From NCBI GenBank assembly GCA_004026145.2, contig CP034980.1:3794964-3858963 (forward strand): a DNA stretch of 64,000 nt, read 5' to 3'. Made by a program: the position numbers and the translations under genes. This document shows positions 14,640 to 26,820 of this stretch, one piece after another; positions within the stretch are counted from its first letter, which is position 1; every line of letters begins with the position of its first letter. The notes beneath the pieces were generated by a model. It made no database searches. It was not told the origin of the DNA and saw only the letters and a program-made list of their open reading frames with translations. Source of the DNA: Takifugu bimaculatus (taxonomy: Eukaryota > Chordata > Actinopteri > Tetraodontiformes > Tetraodontidae).

Positions 14640-15170
14640 GAAGTTATGCAAAGAGCGCGAGGAGCCATGATATTTTAAGCTTTTTTCCACTTTGGGTAGA
14701 GTTAACGTGCAGAACTCTGACTTTATTAATCTAACTTCACGCGCAAAACGCTTCCATCCGACTCCCGTTCCCGCCCGGATCCCTCAGTTCCTCCCAGTCG
14801 CGCTGCAGCTGCAGCTACACGCTGCTCGCACAGATCTGTCTGCTCCGCTGGGGGAGGAGGGAAGCTCACAAGGGTGGAAAGATAAATGTCTTTCTTTTAA
14901 ACTTAAGAATGCATTACCCCGCGCCTTGTTCCGGTACCCGTCAGTCAGTTTTGCAGAGACGCGTCTGCCCTGAAACAGTCAGAGAAGTTTTTATTTTTTA
15001 TTATTTTTGTTCCTATCCCAACTCTTCTGCTGCAGCCTGCACTGCGCTCTGACACTTCTGCGTCTTCTGTGGTGTTCTTCACTTTTGTTGACTGTTCATA
15101 GAGTAAATGCCACCAGGAAGTTCAAAGGAAGCCTCATTTTAGCGCGTGTGTGGGCGCGCGTGTGTGTGTG
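14640..15170. promoter_or_regulatory. CpG-enriched patch, possible regulatory element
   Basis: CpG dinucleotides are visibly denser here than in the flanks, for example around 14735-14835 and 14910-14960, and the patch ends in a GCGCGTGTG tract. No initiator, TATA box or downstream first exon can be assigned. It could be an alternative promoter or enhancer in an intron, or chance composition. Confidence 0.2.
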
Positions 15171-15201
15171 TGTGTGTGAGTGTGAGGGAGAGAGAGAGAG
15201 A
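15160..15201. repeat. Compound (GT)n-(GA)n microsatellite
   Basis: A GT dinucleotide run is followed by a short GA run, preceded by alternating GCGCG. Confidence 0.9.
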
Positions 15202-15403
15202 TTTGCTGGTTCGTACCTGTCCCTGAGGCTTTGCCAAACTAAATGCAAGTCAAACAACTGCAGATGAAACATGTACACCAGGCCTTAGACGAGCAGTTGC
15301 ACTAAACTTTTGACAAAGTATTTTATCCCCTCTTGCCAACCCACAAAAAGTCATCGCTGCAAACAGGGAATACACAATAATAATGTCTGAAAGTGTTTTT
15401 GTG

Positions 15404-15406
<3 letters not shown>

Positions 15407-15434
<28 letters not shown>
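15407..15434. repeat. (CA)n microsatellite
   Basis: Uninterrupted CA tract of about 14 units. Confidence 0.95.
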
Positions 15435-15438
<4 letters not shown>

Positions 15439-15548
15439 AAAGGTTTGTTATTGAATGACACTGCAGCTTGTCTGACACAGCAGCTCCCGATTCAAAACTT
15501 TGCTTCGTTCATGAGACCAACTTGATATCACGGAGGTTTCGCAGCTTC

Positions 15549-15573
15549 GGGGGGTGGGGTGGGGTGGGGGGGG
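15549..15573 (+). repeat. G-run block, G-quadruplex motif
   Basis: Four runs of four or more G, with single-T loops, in 25 nt on the plus strand. This meets the usual G3+N1-7 quadruplex pattern with very short loops. Confidence 0.85.
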
Positions 15574-16333
15574 CGTGAAAGCAAAGGAATTCTGCAAGGC
15601 TCCAGTCAGGTGCACCCAAGCTTCACACCATTAGCTAGCAGATACTCTAATCACTAGCGGTGACCCACATGCTTTGAAGTTCCAAACGCTGCGGCTGTTG
15701 TCATGGCAATCAACATCCAAACCCGTATTTCAATGCTTCATTTAGTTCCCAGGAAGGAGGCACTTCATCTTCCACAGCATAATAAGGCAGTAATGACTCC
15801 AAATACATCAGAAACTCATCAAAAGCTTTTCTTTTTCTGAGATGAGCAACGCTGCAGCCTCCCTCATCAGCAGATGCGGCCGTATCGATCTATGAATCCT
15901 TTAATGATTAATGATTCTTTCATTTACTTGAGCGCAGATACTGTGTTTAAACCTGCACTCGGAGGCTCCAAAGGAAACAATGCATGATGTGAAATGGGGG
16001 GGGGAGAGGAGGACAGCTAATTTAACTTATGGAAGAACTTTGTAGAAACAGTTTAGCAGGCGACAGCTGAGAAAAGGCAGAAAAGTGGCAAACCGATAAT
16101 GATCAATACTGAAATCCATGCGGCTTCGCATGAACAGTTTACCCACCGTTATCAATCACAATCCCCCGAGTGTCGGGGGACACGTTTCCACAGCACTGTT
16201 TAGTGTGCTGAATGTTTTATCCAACAGATGTGGCCACATTTTCACAGAAATAATAGGAAATTCACTCCACAACCACAAAGAAATTTGTTTTTTAGTTGTT
16301 ACAATGCTGAAATATTATTACTGGACTCAGCCA

Positions 16334-16335
<2 letters not shown>

Positions 16336-16403
<68 letters not shown>
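16336..16403. repeat. Long (CA)n microsatellite
   Basis: About 34 uninterrupted CA units, likely polymorphic. Threonine-histidine reading frames through it are artefacts. Confidence 0.95.
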
Positions 16404-16404
<1 letters not shown>

Positions 16405-16940
16405 AGCCGAGAGCTAATTTCACAGTCTTATGGGAGTTGAAACAGCTTACTCAGGAGCTGCGTTAGTGGGGGGAACAATACTAGAAGAGGAAAAAGGTGC
16501 TGATGAAGGAGAACCAACAAACTGAAGTGGAGCCGTGAGTGCAGGATAAAAAGACGCAGGAAAAGAGCAAAACAGAGAGAAATGAGGAAATCTATTGTGC
16601 CGGGTTGATCCTTCCTATAAAGAGCATTTCTATAAATACATCATTTAACAAAAGAAATCCCAAAACTTCCAATAAAGCTGCTTTCATTCGTGATCCCACT
16701 AACAACGCTCTTCTGGTTTTAATGGCTCAGCTTTAGGTGCAACGTTACTGTTGGACCTTTGAGACTCGCAGGTAATGAGCTCAAATATTGCTGAATTTCA
16801 GGCTCTTTAGAGACGCCTCAAAAACCCAGAAAAGAAGAAAATAAAGAAGAAGAAAAACATCCATTTGAGGTTGATTATTCGCGATTGGCAACAGTCTAGC
16901 GGTGGCTCTATGAGTGCTCACTTTACGATCTCTACCTGCT

Positions 16941-16943
<3 letters not shown>

Positions 16944-17019
<76 letters not shown>
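16944..17019. repeat. Long (AC)n microsatellite
   Basis: About 38 uninterrupted AC units, the longest dinucleotide tract in the window. Confidence 0.95.
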
Positions 17020-17021
<2 letters not shown>

Positions 17022-17848
17022 ATTGCCTGTACCAGTCTGACCCCACGCCTCTCTAAACAAACATATCTCTAACAAGCCCACACGGGGCCCGGGCCCTCCG
17101 ACTGGGCCATCTCCACGCTGATGTGATCTAAATGGCTGGTGTGATCTCGTCCACCTGCTCTTGTCCTCCGCTCCAATATTACCGAAGCAGCTCTGAGCAT
17201 CAGCCTTCATCAGCGCTGTCAGATCAGGCTAAATCTGCTCGGATGCTGCACACAGCAGCAAAGCTTCTTTGTTTTGTTGCGAGAGAAAAAAAAGAAATAT
17301 TATTTTTAATGAGCTCTCTCGGGAGGAGCAGCAGTCTTCCTGCTCTGACTGGCTGGTGCAGGCCTTGTTTTTAGCCTTTCCAGGGGAGATCTGCCACAGC
17401 TGCTGATCATAGGCAAACCAAATTATTTAGTTTAGCTGATGATTTATAGAACTGACATCCCCAAATCTGCCTTCAGATGAAAATTCTGTGCAAATTTACC
17501 AATAAAGCCGAATGCAATGCTGCGCCACCCGCATCACGACTGTCTGCTTTCAGATCAGCTTGGTTTTAATAGATTATCTGATGCTTTATAACATGAAGCT
17601 ACACCAGAATCTGTGGGCGCTAATATCAACATCCTGTCAGAGCTTTCCAGCACTTTCCCTCCCAATTACGAGTTTAGTATAAGTCTACAGAAAATATTTA
17701 ACCAAAGGGAAAGATAAAGAGGAGAAGGAGGTTAGAACAGTTGAAACCACTGAGTTCAGGCGTTTGTGCTGGAAGCATCTCCCTGTGTGGATGCAGACGC
17801 AGAGGAACCGCAGCGTCATTTTCTATGGAGTATATCAACTACACATCT

Positions 17849-18365
17849 GTCCATCCACCCACCCACCCTCCATCCATCCATCATCCATCCATCCCAGCAA
17901 CCATCCATCCATCCATCCATCCATCCATCCATCCATCCATCCATCCATCCCTCCACCCACCCATCCATCCACCCACCCCTCCATCCACCCATCCATCCAC
18001 CCACCCATCCATCCATCCACCATCCACCCCCACCCCACCCCCCACACCATCCATCCACCCATCCATCCACATCATCACACCCATCCATCCATCCATCCAT
18101 CCCATCCTCCACCTCCATCTCCATCCACCCCCCATCCATCCATCCATCCATCCATCCCCCATCCATCCATCCCACCCATCCATCCATCCATCCATCCATC
18201 CATCCATCCATCCATCCATCCACCATCCATCCATCCATCCACCCATCCATCCATCCCCATCCATCCATCCATCCATCCACCATCCATCCATCCACCCACC
18301 CATCCATCCATCCACCCACCATCCACCCATCCATCCACCCATCCATCCCAGCACTCATCCATCCA
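17849..18365. repeat. (CATC)n tetranucleotide satellite
   Basis: About 0.5 kb of CATC (plus strand) with variant CACC and CCCC units and small phase slips. All three plus-strand frames stay open (Ile-His-Pro-Ser type repeats) and so do the minus frames (Trp-Met-Asp-Gly), because the repeat contains no stop codon. This is not coding. Confidence 0.95.
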
Positions 18366-18808
18366 TTATGATGCTGTTACTAAGAATGTTTCTTGTGTAG
18401 TAATACTTTATTTAAAATCCTGTTTCCTACACTGCTGCACTGTTTCAGCTGTGCACTTCATCTCATCTATCATGTATTCAGCGATCTCTGCTGCCACTCC
18501 TCGTCTCCTCGTCTCCTCGTTCCCTCTTCCGGACAACAACTTCAGCGTAGAGCAAGTGGAGCGGCTGAGAGATGCGAGTAATCACAAGCACAGTCATTAC
18601 CATTATCACAACAGTTATGATCACCATAATCTGCATCGTGATCATAAGGCTGACAGGGTCACTCATCAAAGTCCTCGCTGTAGAGCGGAAAAGTCATTGA
18701 AAGGGACGCGGCGGCATTTATCTCCATTTTAAAGCCGTTATTCTTAGTTAAGTTGAGGCAGAGGCAGGAGCCTTTTTTTATGGCTTTGCGACTGAAAGGG
18801 TGCAACGC

Positions 18809-18833
18809 AGAGAGAGAGAGAGAGAGAGAGAGA
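18809..18833. repeat. (AG)n microsatellite
   Basis: Uninterrupted AG tract of about 12 units. Confidence 0.9.
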
Positions 18834-19118
18834 ATCAAAACTGAAAGAGGACAGGGAATAGCTGACTGAAAGTTGTGCAGAGCAGACAGAAAGAGGGACA
18901 GATAGAAGCCCGAAAGATGTCAGCTCATTTTCACATGAGATTGATTGTTTCAAACTTGAGAAATTGAGACACAAAATGTGAAATGTGTGTGTACAGTACG
19001 TGTCAATATTGTGACAGAACTGGGACATTTACTCGTCGTCACATATGAGGATTTAATGACTTAACACGCAATAGAATCAATACAGCCATGATTGATGTCC
19101 TCATATCAAGGTGAGCAG

Positions 19119-19166
19119 CACACACACACACACACACACACACACCCACACACACACACACACACC
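19119..19166. repeat. Interrupted (CA)n microsatellite
   Basis: CA tract of about 24 units with one CCCA interruption. Confidence 0.95.
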
Positions 19167-20767
19167 TTTGTTAAATGTCATTCTACCTCCTCCTGCATTC
19201 CTGTCCCTATTAAACTGTCTAATTATGCTTCAAGATTAATAACATTAAGATAAATGGCCTCCCACCTTTTAAAAGTCCAAACCCGAACCGTTCTCCCTCC
19301 ACATAAATCTCATCGACATCAAGGGCTCTCCATCGCTACTGACAACCCGACGGGAGGCGATGGCAGGGCTGTGTGATTGATATTACGCAACGTTGCCCAG
19401 AGTATTCAAACCCTGAATGCTAAACCTCCGCTCAGCGATGTTCCTGCATCGCAATGAGTACAGCGGAGGTTAAAGGTCACGTGGTGGCAGGTGACCAGCT
19501 GACCATCCTCAGGGCAGAGAACAGATGCAATAATGCATAGAGAATTGTGTTAGGTCGACTAGACCTGGACCCTAAAAGCATAGTTGAGCTCACACACACA
19601 GCTAGCACCACTGAAAGATCTAATCCTGCATGTAGGAGACGAGGTGCTCTGCTGGACCTCTGCTTCCTGACCCGGAGGTCAAACAGCGTGTAGAAAAGAT
19701 AAAGAGAGGAGCTTCAACAGATCAAGCTGGCTGAACGGGGAGGAAACTGGAGTTTGTTTTTGAGGAATAAAGAGACCACCTTTGTACAGTCACAGCTGCT
19801 AGCGTGCCAGCTCGCTATCGACTATCTGGTCTATGACGTCCGACCCAGAATTGCTGGTTGACCTACGAAACAATAAACGATAAATTCACTCTTCACGTGT
19901 ATGCTGGGACAAAGACTACAGTCAACAGAGAGGACAAAAATAATCAGGATTTTCTACGATGTTTCTGAAAATACCCTGGTAGGAGCAGATGAGAGCCATA
20001 CAAGCTCATTCATTCACTGCAACTCCCTTATTTGTAAAGAAAGAGGAATCAGACAGAATTGTCTGGAATTGCCAGTTTTAGTGTGATTTATGAGGCCCGC
20101 TGCCTCAAGGACGGCCTGTATCAGCCGAAACCAGGAGGAAAACCATTTAAAAAATGCCTCTTCCGTGGTGAAGTCAGATCTACGGGATGGATGCGCTTCA
20201 CCTGTGCGGCGCGCTGCCTCTCTGAAGGCGACAGACAAACAGTAAACAAATCAAAGCCGGGTTCACGGCAACTGTCTCACGAGCCGTGCGATCAAGGCCA
20301 AGATAAAAAAATATTGCCAGTCATGAAAACAGCTGACAAATAAAATGCCTTCGAGGCTTTAAAGAAAAATCTGCTGTTTTATCCCGACATCCAGGGTTCA
20401 CAGCGGGGTTTAATCCCGCCTTTTCTACCATCCAATTTATTTTGCTTTAATCACGCATCAGAGACTTTTTCATTTGAATATGAAGGCCAGCAGTGACAGG
20501 GATGCACAAACACGCTTGTAAAACGTGATTAAATGGCTTCTTATCTGGGCCTCCATCACTGTCCAGCCTCATCATCAGAGCGAGGGCTCGGGCTTCCACC
20601 TGAGCAGATTTCAACCATCTTTCGAACGTTCGCTCAGCTGTGTCTGATGCCCACTCGGGATGAGCCAGTGAGCACGTCACAAGTGCCAAAACTCTTGTTT
20701 GTATCAAAATTCGGACAAAAAGGAGCATGCTTATTTTTGGCATATTGTTAGAGCGTTCAAGCTGATG

Positions 20768-20996
20768 GGACATGTTCCAGTATGCTCTTCATATACTGGT
20801 GCTGTGGACATGTACCGGAATACTGTGCAGGGTCAGTATGCAGGGCATGTATCGGCGTGTACCTGCACAGTGTGCATGTACCCCCATACTCAGAATGTAC
20901 CACCATCCTGAATATGTGCCATTACCAGTACATGGAATGTGTACTGGTTTTCTATGCATTTACCAGTATACTGCACGTGTTCCAGTATATTGTGTA
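20768..20996. repeat. Degenerate minisatellite, about 20-bp period
   Basis: A decayed repeat built on motifs such as CATGTNCC(A/G)GTATACTG, occurring directly and partly in inverted form about ten times with irregular spacing. No repeat family is recognised. Confidence 0.5.
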
Positions 20997-22704
20997 TATT
21001 CGATGCACTGAGCTTTCTCCATGAGGAGGCTCTTCCTAATTTAACATCTTTATGCAACATTAAAATCTGTAAAGAGACGTCCTGTTTAGCTCCATATTCA
21101 AACACAAACAGCAGTCTGGGTAACATATAGATTATGGCATAGGCAGCGTAAACCCACTGATGGTTGTAGATGTGGTATTAATGCAAAACTGGTGCCAAAT
21201 GGCAACATCAGGTCTTCCTTTTGCCATGAAATGTTGTATTCCTATTAACATCTCCCATCCAGACCAAATCTTCAAATGCTACTTTGAAATCCACCAAAGA
21301 CCTTTTGAATTGAAAAAACACACTGTTGTGATGCGTTTCTGAGAGGATTTTAATTGACAATCACTGCACAAAACATGGAACGAAACTGTGTAGCATCAAA
21401 AAAGCGGCATGTGCGTGGGTTTAGCAGGACGTGCAATTAACGGGCTGTAATTACTTCGGCTTCTATCAACAAACCACTATCCTCTGTACCCTGTATAAAA
21501 AGGCAATGAAGTGTTCAAATTCTGTAAACAAACCAAACAGGAAGCTCAACCAAGAGATTTAAGATCCTCCATAATAGGCCCGTTGGTAATATGTTCATTT
21601 ACCACGTGGTTCACAGATCCAGTTAAAGTAGACTGTAGTTAGACTTCTGCATTAGTTTTGGAATAGCATCCCCCGCTGCAGTGGGTTAGCTGACAAGCTA
21701 CGTGTCAGCCTTGCCTAAAGGTACATCTAGTGTATAGAGAATTAGCATTAGTGGAAAACAGGATTGGGGAGGAGCTACGACCAAAATGCTAAACCTGGAC
21801 ACGCTGGAATCGATCCACGATTCAAGAGAGACAAAAGTTTCAGGAGGAAAACAAGCTAAGCAGCCTATGGGGAATATGCACAGATCGTCTGCTGAAAGAG
21901 GAGCGATGTGACTGACAGGAAGAAGGCGCCGTGACAGGTATGAAGACGCTACGAAGCTGAGTGATGGCGAGAAGAGACGCAGAAGAGAGTACAGACCAAA
22001 GACTTCTTCTATTTTCCCTTTTGGACCGGTTCAATTAAAGCGCCTCACTAAAACTCATCCTTGTCGACTGTCAGTTTGGAGATCGCTGATGTGTTTGTTT
22101 CTTTCATTTTCTGCCACTAATGACTCAGCAGCGCTCTTCGCAGATGTTATAATGGAGCCGTCACTGTCCAAACTTTCTAGCCCAAGTCTCCCACCCTTTT
22201 ATTTACCCACAATTTCTTGCACGCTCCCCGATATCGTCCCCGTTTCCACCCTGCAGTCTTTCATTCGTCCGTCACGAACCTTCTCCCCTCGTCTCTCTGA
22301 CCTCCCGGCTCATTTTCAGCTCAATTTACGTCAGGCCGTTTGAAAATTGAGATTAGCGCTGCGTTTGTTTGTCAGCGCCTTGATTCATTTCTCTCACTAA
22401 TGACCAGGCTGGTTATTAACGGATGATAACAGTAATGGAACTGTCACTTTCAAAAATCATACTCGTCCGTTTGGATGTTCTGCTGCACAGTTTGAAGTCA
22501 GTAGTGGCGTCAAATCAAAGAATTACTCAGAAAGTCTTCTGCTTTGCTGCACTATCTCAGCGAAACATACAAACGCAGGACAAACACAGCTATTAGTGTG
22601 ATGATGAGCAGCGTCACGAGCTGTTTCACAGGCTCGGTGTAAAAGAACCAGATGAATCAGACGTTGCTGGTTTTGTAGTAACATGTGAAGCACACAGAGT
22701 TCAT

Positions 22705-22706
<2 letters not shown>

Positions 22707-22736
<30 letters not shown>

Positions 22737-22764
22737 CACACACACACACACACATACACACACA
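22707..22764. repeat. Compound (CAGA)n-(CA)n microsatellite
   Basis: About seven CAGA units run directly into a CA tract interrupted by one TA. Confidence 0.95.
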
Positions 22765-23637
22765 AAGAACAGGCAACAGTTGCGGGGTTAAAGTCACGTC
22801 GAGACACATCATCTCACCGACACTTGCAGATCTTTGATTGGAAGAAAAACATCCCAGAATTAAAAACCAAGTGACACGAGAAACGGAAGCATCTGACCCA
22901 TGCTTGGGTCGTTCAGTGTCCTGAATGGAGAAACATAATCGCGAGTAAGACGTGATCGTTCACAATTGGACACGGAACAACTGGCCCGACACGCCCAGCA
23001 GCACTTACAGCAGCTGACATTCCAACTTTACGGCACCAGCATCGATCTGACCGCAGTAATCCAGTGTCGGGCATTGATCTCCTACGCGCCGATGGAAAAC
23101 GCTGATGTTGACGAGGACGCGATGCAGCCCCAGACGCCTTTCCTGGGCTCTGACAGGGCCGCCATCACCGCATAAATGCCCAAACAACGAGCACTTTCTT
23201 TTCTTATTGCAAGTGAAGCCTGCTCAGAAAGAAGGTTGCAAACACGATGGCCTCTTTCTATCCCTCCATTATCACCGTGTATTAAAACATACATCGAATT
23301 GTCTCAGATCATCAACCCCAGCGTGGCTGCTGTAAAACTCCCACGTGCTGCATTGATAGAACAATAAAAAATAAATCTCCTGTTTCTGAAAAGCCTGGAA
23401 GTGACGGAGGATTTGTTCAGGCTGCTTCCATTTAAATGTCAGAGCTCTCACCATGAAATGTTGCACTAATAACAGTGGGAAGACTTCGGAAGCATAGGTC
23501 AGGATATACGCAGGGAACTGAGAGCAGTGTGAGTGAATGTGTCCCAAATTCAGCTAAACAACAGCGTATTCTGGAAAAGTAAGAATTCCTGCTGCATCTG
23601 CGTCCATTTGCTTCATTTTATTGTTATTCTGAACGTG

Positions 23638-23737
23638 NNNNNNNNNNNNNNNNNNNNNNNNNNNNNNNNNNNNNNNNNNNNNNNNNNNNNNNNNNNNNNN
23701 NNNNNNNNNNNNNNNNNNNNNNNNNNNNNNNNNNNNN
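23638..23737. other. Assembly gap (100 N)
   Basis: Exactly 100 N, the usual placeholder for a gap of unknown size. It cuts the minus-strand hAT element in the middle of its transposase region: compared with the plus-strand copies about 1.3 kb of element is missing. Confidence 0.97.
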
Positions 23738-25328
23738 GGCCTTAAAACTGTCAGGCAATGGTTGATTGCTTGCGTAGCCATCAGCAGTGAAAGGCACCAA
23801 GTCAGTGCTAAGTGATCTGCCATGGGGCTGTCCCCTAAAGGTTCTCTCTCTGCTCATAAAGAGCCTATGGAGCATGCATAAGTGCTGTTCCATCTGGTTT
23901 CAAACTCTTTGAACAAGGCTTTTGTTGGGCGCATGCCCATATTAGCCTGAATAGAACACACTTTTCGTTTGCTTTGGGAACTGGACTTGAAGTGTGCCAC
24001 CATTCTGCAGGGCCCTACTGCGCATGTTCTCCAGCTCAGGACGTCTGACAGTGTGATTTTTGACAACGAGATTTAGCATGTGGGCAAAGCAATAAATATG
24101 TCTAACATTTAAAAGAGTTACACTTGCCACAATATTGTGAGCCCCATCAGTAACCATCCCACAGACTTTTTCCAGTGATTCCCCACTCTGTCATCAAATT
24201 TGCAATTGCACCTGAAATACTAGCTGCAGTGTGGGCCAAAGGAAAATACTGCACACCTAAAAGCACAGTAGCCAGATCTAGGCTGTCTGACACATGATGG
24301 CAAGTGACACCAAGGTACGCATCCATGTTGACTGATGTCCACATGTCAGCACTCAAACTAACAGCTGAAGTCTGCTTAATTTCTGCCAAGGCCTTCTCTT
24401 TGGCTACAGTGTACCTTGCTTCCACCTTTGCAGCTTGGAGTGGCGTATGATGGGTCCAGGATTTTAATGAAATTTTGGAACCCTTCATCCTCAACGATAG
24501 AAAAGGGCTGACCATCTTTAACAATCATGTCCACCAAGGCCTCATCCAGCTTTTGTTTTCTGGACACTGTGGGAGAATGGTTGCTATATGAATATGATAC
24601 ACAACATCTCCAATAAAGAGACACACACATACATATATATTGTGGCAAGCTCAGGTTCTGGGTTGCGGAAGAACTCAGATGCTAGATTTCAGTCAGCTTA
24701 TTCTGCTGTTCAAATGCAGAAAGAGCCACTTAATTAACACTCAACAGAAAACACACGAACAAAGGAAGTCTTCAATGACACACATAATCTCGCTTATGGT
24801 GTCCAGGCGCAAACAATAATTAAAACAGTAATTAAACACATTAACGACCAGAACTCAATAATAGACATTAACATTGAAGTTACAAAGGATAACATTTACA
24901 ACAATAAAAAACAGGGTTAACACAAACCTGAACCCACAGAACACACTACTACAAAGCATGCTGGGAATTTCCCACTCTGACCCTCCCCAACACGCTACAA
25001 TATATATATATACACACAGTATATACACGTATATATTTAGCTTACTGTCAGGATTTCCTGTGTTGGCAGGGTCATGATTGTCGTTCATGCCTAGCACGCA
25101 AGTGTCTCAGCATAGATGATGTGTTGTTGCTGAAAGACAACTCTTGTGTGCATTGCCAGCACCGCACCTACAAGCAATTGTAATTTTGAGACCCATTTAA
25201 AAATTAAAATACAATTCAATTATGGGAACATAAAATGAATGCTATGAACTACATTATACCTTATTTGGTTCTATGAGATCAAAATGATCCCAAACTCTAG
25301 AACGTCGCTTATTCGTGGTACTCGCCAT
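23738..25328 (-). pseudogene. hAT (BED zinc finger) transposase fragment, copy I
   Basis: Exon 1 (25260-25328) encodes MASTTNKRRSRVWDHFDLIE and the start of the BED finger. Exon 2 (25046-25167) supplies C-x2-C and the H-x4-H pair, with one extra base relative to the other copies. A third exon follows from the VSRKQKL segment near 24570 through the hAT core (ADMWTSVN, then TDGAHN and CFAHMLNLV) to the gap. A one-base slip in the run before TDGAHN breaks the frame and is shared by all four copies. A transposase acts in DNA cut-and-paste; this one is dead. Confidence 0.8.
24641..24999 (-). mobile_element. Solo LTR nested in hAT intron (copy I)
   Basis: A segment of about 360 bp begins TGTAGCGTG and ends GCTTGCCACA on the minus strand, the TG...CA ends of an LTR, and is bounded on both sides by AT repeats. 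No internal retroelement genes accompany it. The same unit occurs at the equivalent place in every hAT copy. Confidence 0.55.
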
Positions 25329-26269
25329 GAAACATTCCAAAATACGCTAACTCTCACTCTCCAAATCGCTATCCTCCTCACAACCCAACGATTTTTGAAG
25401 CATAATAATGCATCTCAAACTGCAAACTCCATGAGCCAATGACACACACTGAAAGACTGAGCCAATGAAAGGCTTCAAAACATTTTGAAACAATGAAGCG
25501 CGAAGCGAAACAGCGTGACACTGGTGTTTTGACACAAGCTCAGACACAGTGTTTCGAATCACTCCGCTTCAGGAAGAGTGACACAAGCTCCGAAGCCTCG
25601 GTATCATTTGCCCATCACTACTGATACCGACCCTGCCTGTCTTTGTTCTGCCTGCCTCGCCTGTTCCCCTCAAAACCTCCCTGCTTTCTGTCTCTGACCA
25701 CGCACTCTGCCTCCGTGTCTCCAGTTATAGTCTGCTTCCCTGGCTTCAACGTGTCTGCCGCTCGCCCTTCATCGGTACCTCTGCCTTGCTGCCCACCTGT
25801 GGACCCCTCCCCTCAGACGTTCCACCAAGAGTAAGCCCATTCCCTTCCCCTAATCCTAAACCAGAGACTCCTTTTGGGCCACTGGTCTGAAGAGGAGACT
25901 GTTTCCTGAAATCGCGGATCACATCCGAGTTTGCTGTTATCAAATAAAGACTTTTCCAATTGATCCTGAGCTCATGTGTACTGCTATGGGTCCATATCCA
26001 ACCCGTCAAAAAGACACCTAAATACCACAAACTAAGTGAGGACATATCACCTGTTGATGTTGAAGTACAGATGTTGAGCAGTACCGTAGTAACGGGTACA
26101 AATTCATTTTCAGTCATCAACAGAGCAGATCTGGTTCAGTCTATACTGTGGAGGGCAAAAGGCAGCCTGGGCCTTTGTGTGACTCTGGCCCTATTCAACA
26201 GTGAGGTTTTCTAGGTTCATCTAAAAACAGAAATATAATTTTAAAAAGTCATATCTCATGTTTCCCTAA

Positions 26270-26425
26270 AAAGAAAATATGAGCCTGGTCATTTTCAAGG
26301 TTTCTTCCCGTTAAAGTGTTTATTTCTGCCACTGTCGCTCGCTTGGGAGTTCACACATCGAGAGACACCCTTGAATGAAAATTACACTTTTGAAAGACAT
26401 TAAATAAAGCTGAATTGAACTGGTC
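26270..26425 (+). mobile_element. Retroelement 3' tail fragment
   Basis: It reads TGAGCCTGGTC, GTTTCTTCCCGTTAAAG, TGCCACTGTCGC and ends AAATAAAGCTGAATTGAA. This layout is shared with the tail at 36080-36278 and is typical of abundant fish LINE or SINE 3' ends. Confidence 0.55.
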
Positions 26426-26579
26426 TGACATTGTAAGTGAAGCTTCAGAAACCTGTTAGCTTCATAATTGCACAGCAATTCATTCTGATCTCAAACATTA
26501 ATTATTATATTATTTTTCGAAACATGAGAAAAAAAACTATGATCCAGTTATTTTGTTTTTACAGGTAAGAAAATAAAGG

Positions 26580-26585
26580 TTTATT
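26580..26585 (-). terminator. Polyadenylation signal of receptor gene I
   Basis: AATAAA on the minus strand, about 240 nt past the stop codon at 26821, in a stretch conserved in the other units (36982, 46793, 56618). Confidence 0.55.
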
Positions 26586-26820
26586 GCAGGTCATAAAAAT
26601 AAAGTTTAACCGTGAGCATCCACTCCTTCATCCAGGCAGTGTTCTGCTAAACCACCACCCTCACAAAATTGCAAATAAAGTGATTTCATGTGACTTCAGG
26701 AGCATTTCCATGCATTTCAAGGTCTTTCTTGGTGAACAACCTTCACTATAAACTCTCTCAGGGAAATGTGGAAGATGTTTATGTTATTTGCAGACAAATT
26801 AAAAGTGAGTATTTCTCATT

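Larger units (their letters stand above)
8576..23637. other. Long non-coding stretch with many microsatellites, probable testican intron
   Basis: About 15 kb with no supportable exon on either strand. It contains several (CA)n tracts, a 0.5-kb (CATC)n array, a G-run block, a decayed minisatellite and a moderately CpG-rich patch around 14640-15170. The testican exon preceding the one at 8530-8575 (N-R-F-R-D segment) was looked for on the minus strand and not found. Sequence ends abruptly at an assembly gap, so the link to the receptor region beyond it rests on the scaffold, not on sequence. Confidence 0.5.
23738..25620 (-). mobile_element. hAT transposon, inverted 5' part (copy I)
   Basis: This is the reverse complement of the 5' part of the hAT elements at 37949, 47764 and 57593. 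Its 5' terminus (TAGTGATGGGCAAATGAT on the minus strand) lies at 25620 and its 3' part is lost in the gap. Outside the terminus the same co-duplicated sequence continues as in the tandem units, so this is a duplicated passenger and not a separate insertion. Confidence 0.85.
25621..26820. other. 3' flank of receptor gene I with co-duplicated repeats
   Basis: No gene. Positions 25621-26220 match 37340-37948 of unit A in inverse. This includes a GC-richer block of about 350 bp recurring in each unit, possibly an old unidentified repeat. Positions 26270-26425 are a LINE-type 3' tail. The receptor polyadenylation signal lies at 26580-26585. Confidence 0.7.

Noticed and set aside
16118..17210. Thr-His and Val-Cys repeat frames
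   Set aside because: Artefacts of the (CA)n microsatellites.
17741..18732. Long histidine-proline-serine frames, and Trp-Met-Asp-Gly frames on the other strand
   Set aside because: They are produced by the stop-free (CATC)n satellite and have no family resemblance.
22966..23175. 69-residue frame starting MDTEQLARHAQQHLQQLTF
   Set aside because: Composition looks protein-like, but there is no acceptor site, family match or neighbouring exon. Kept only as a note.
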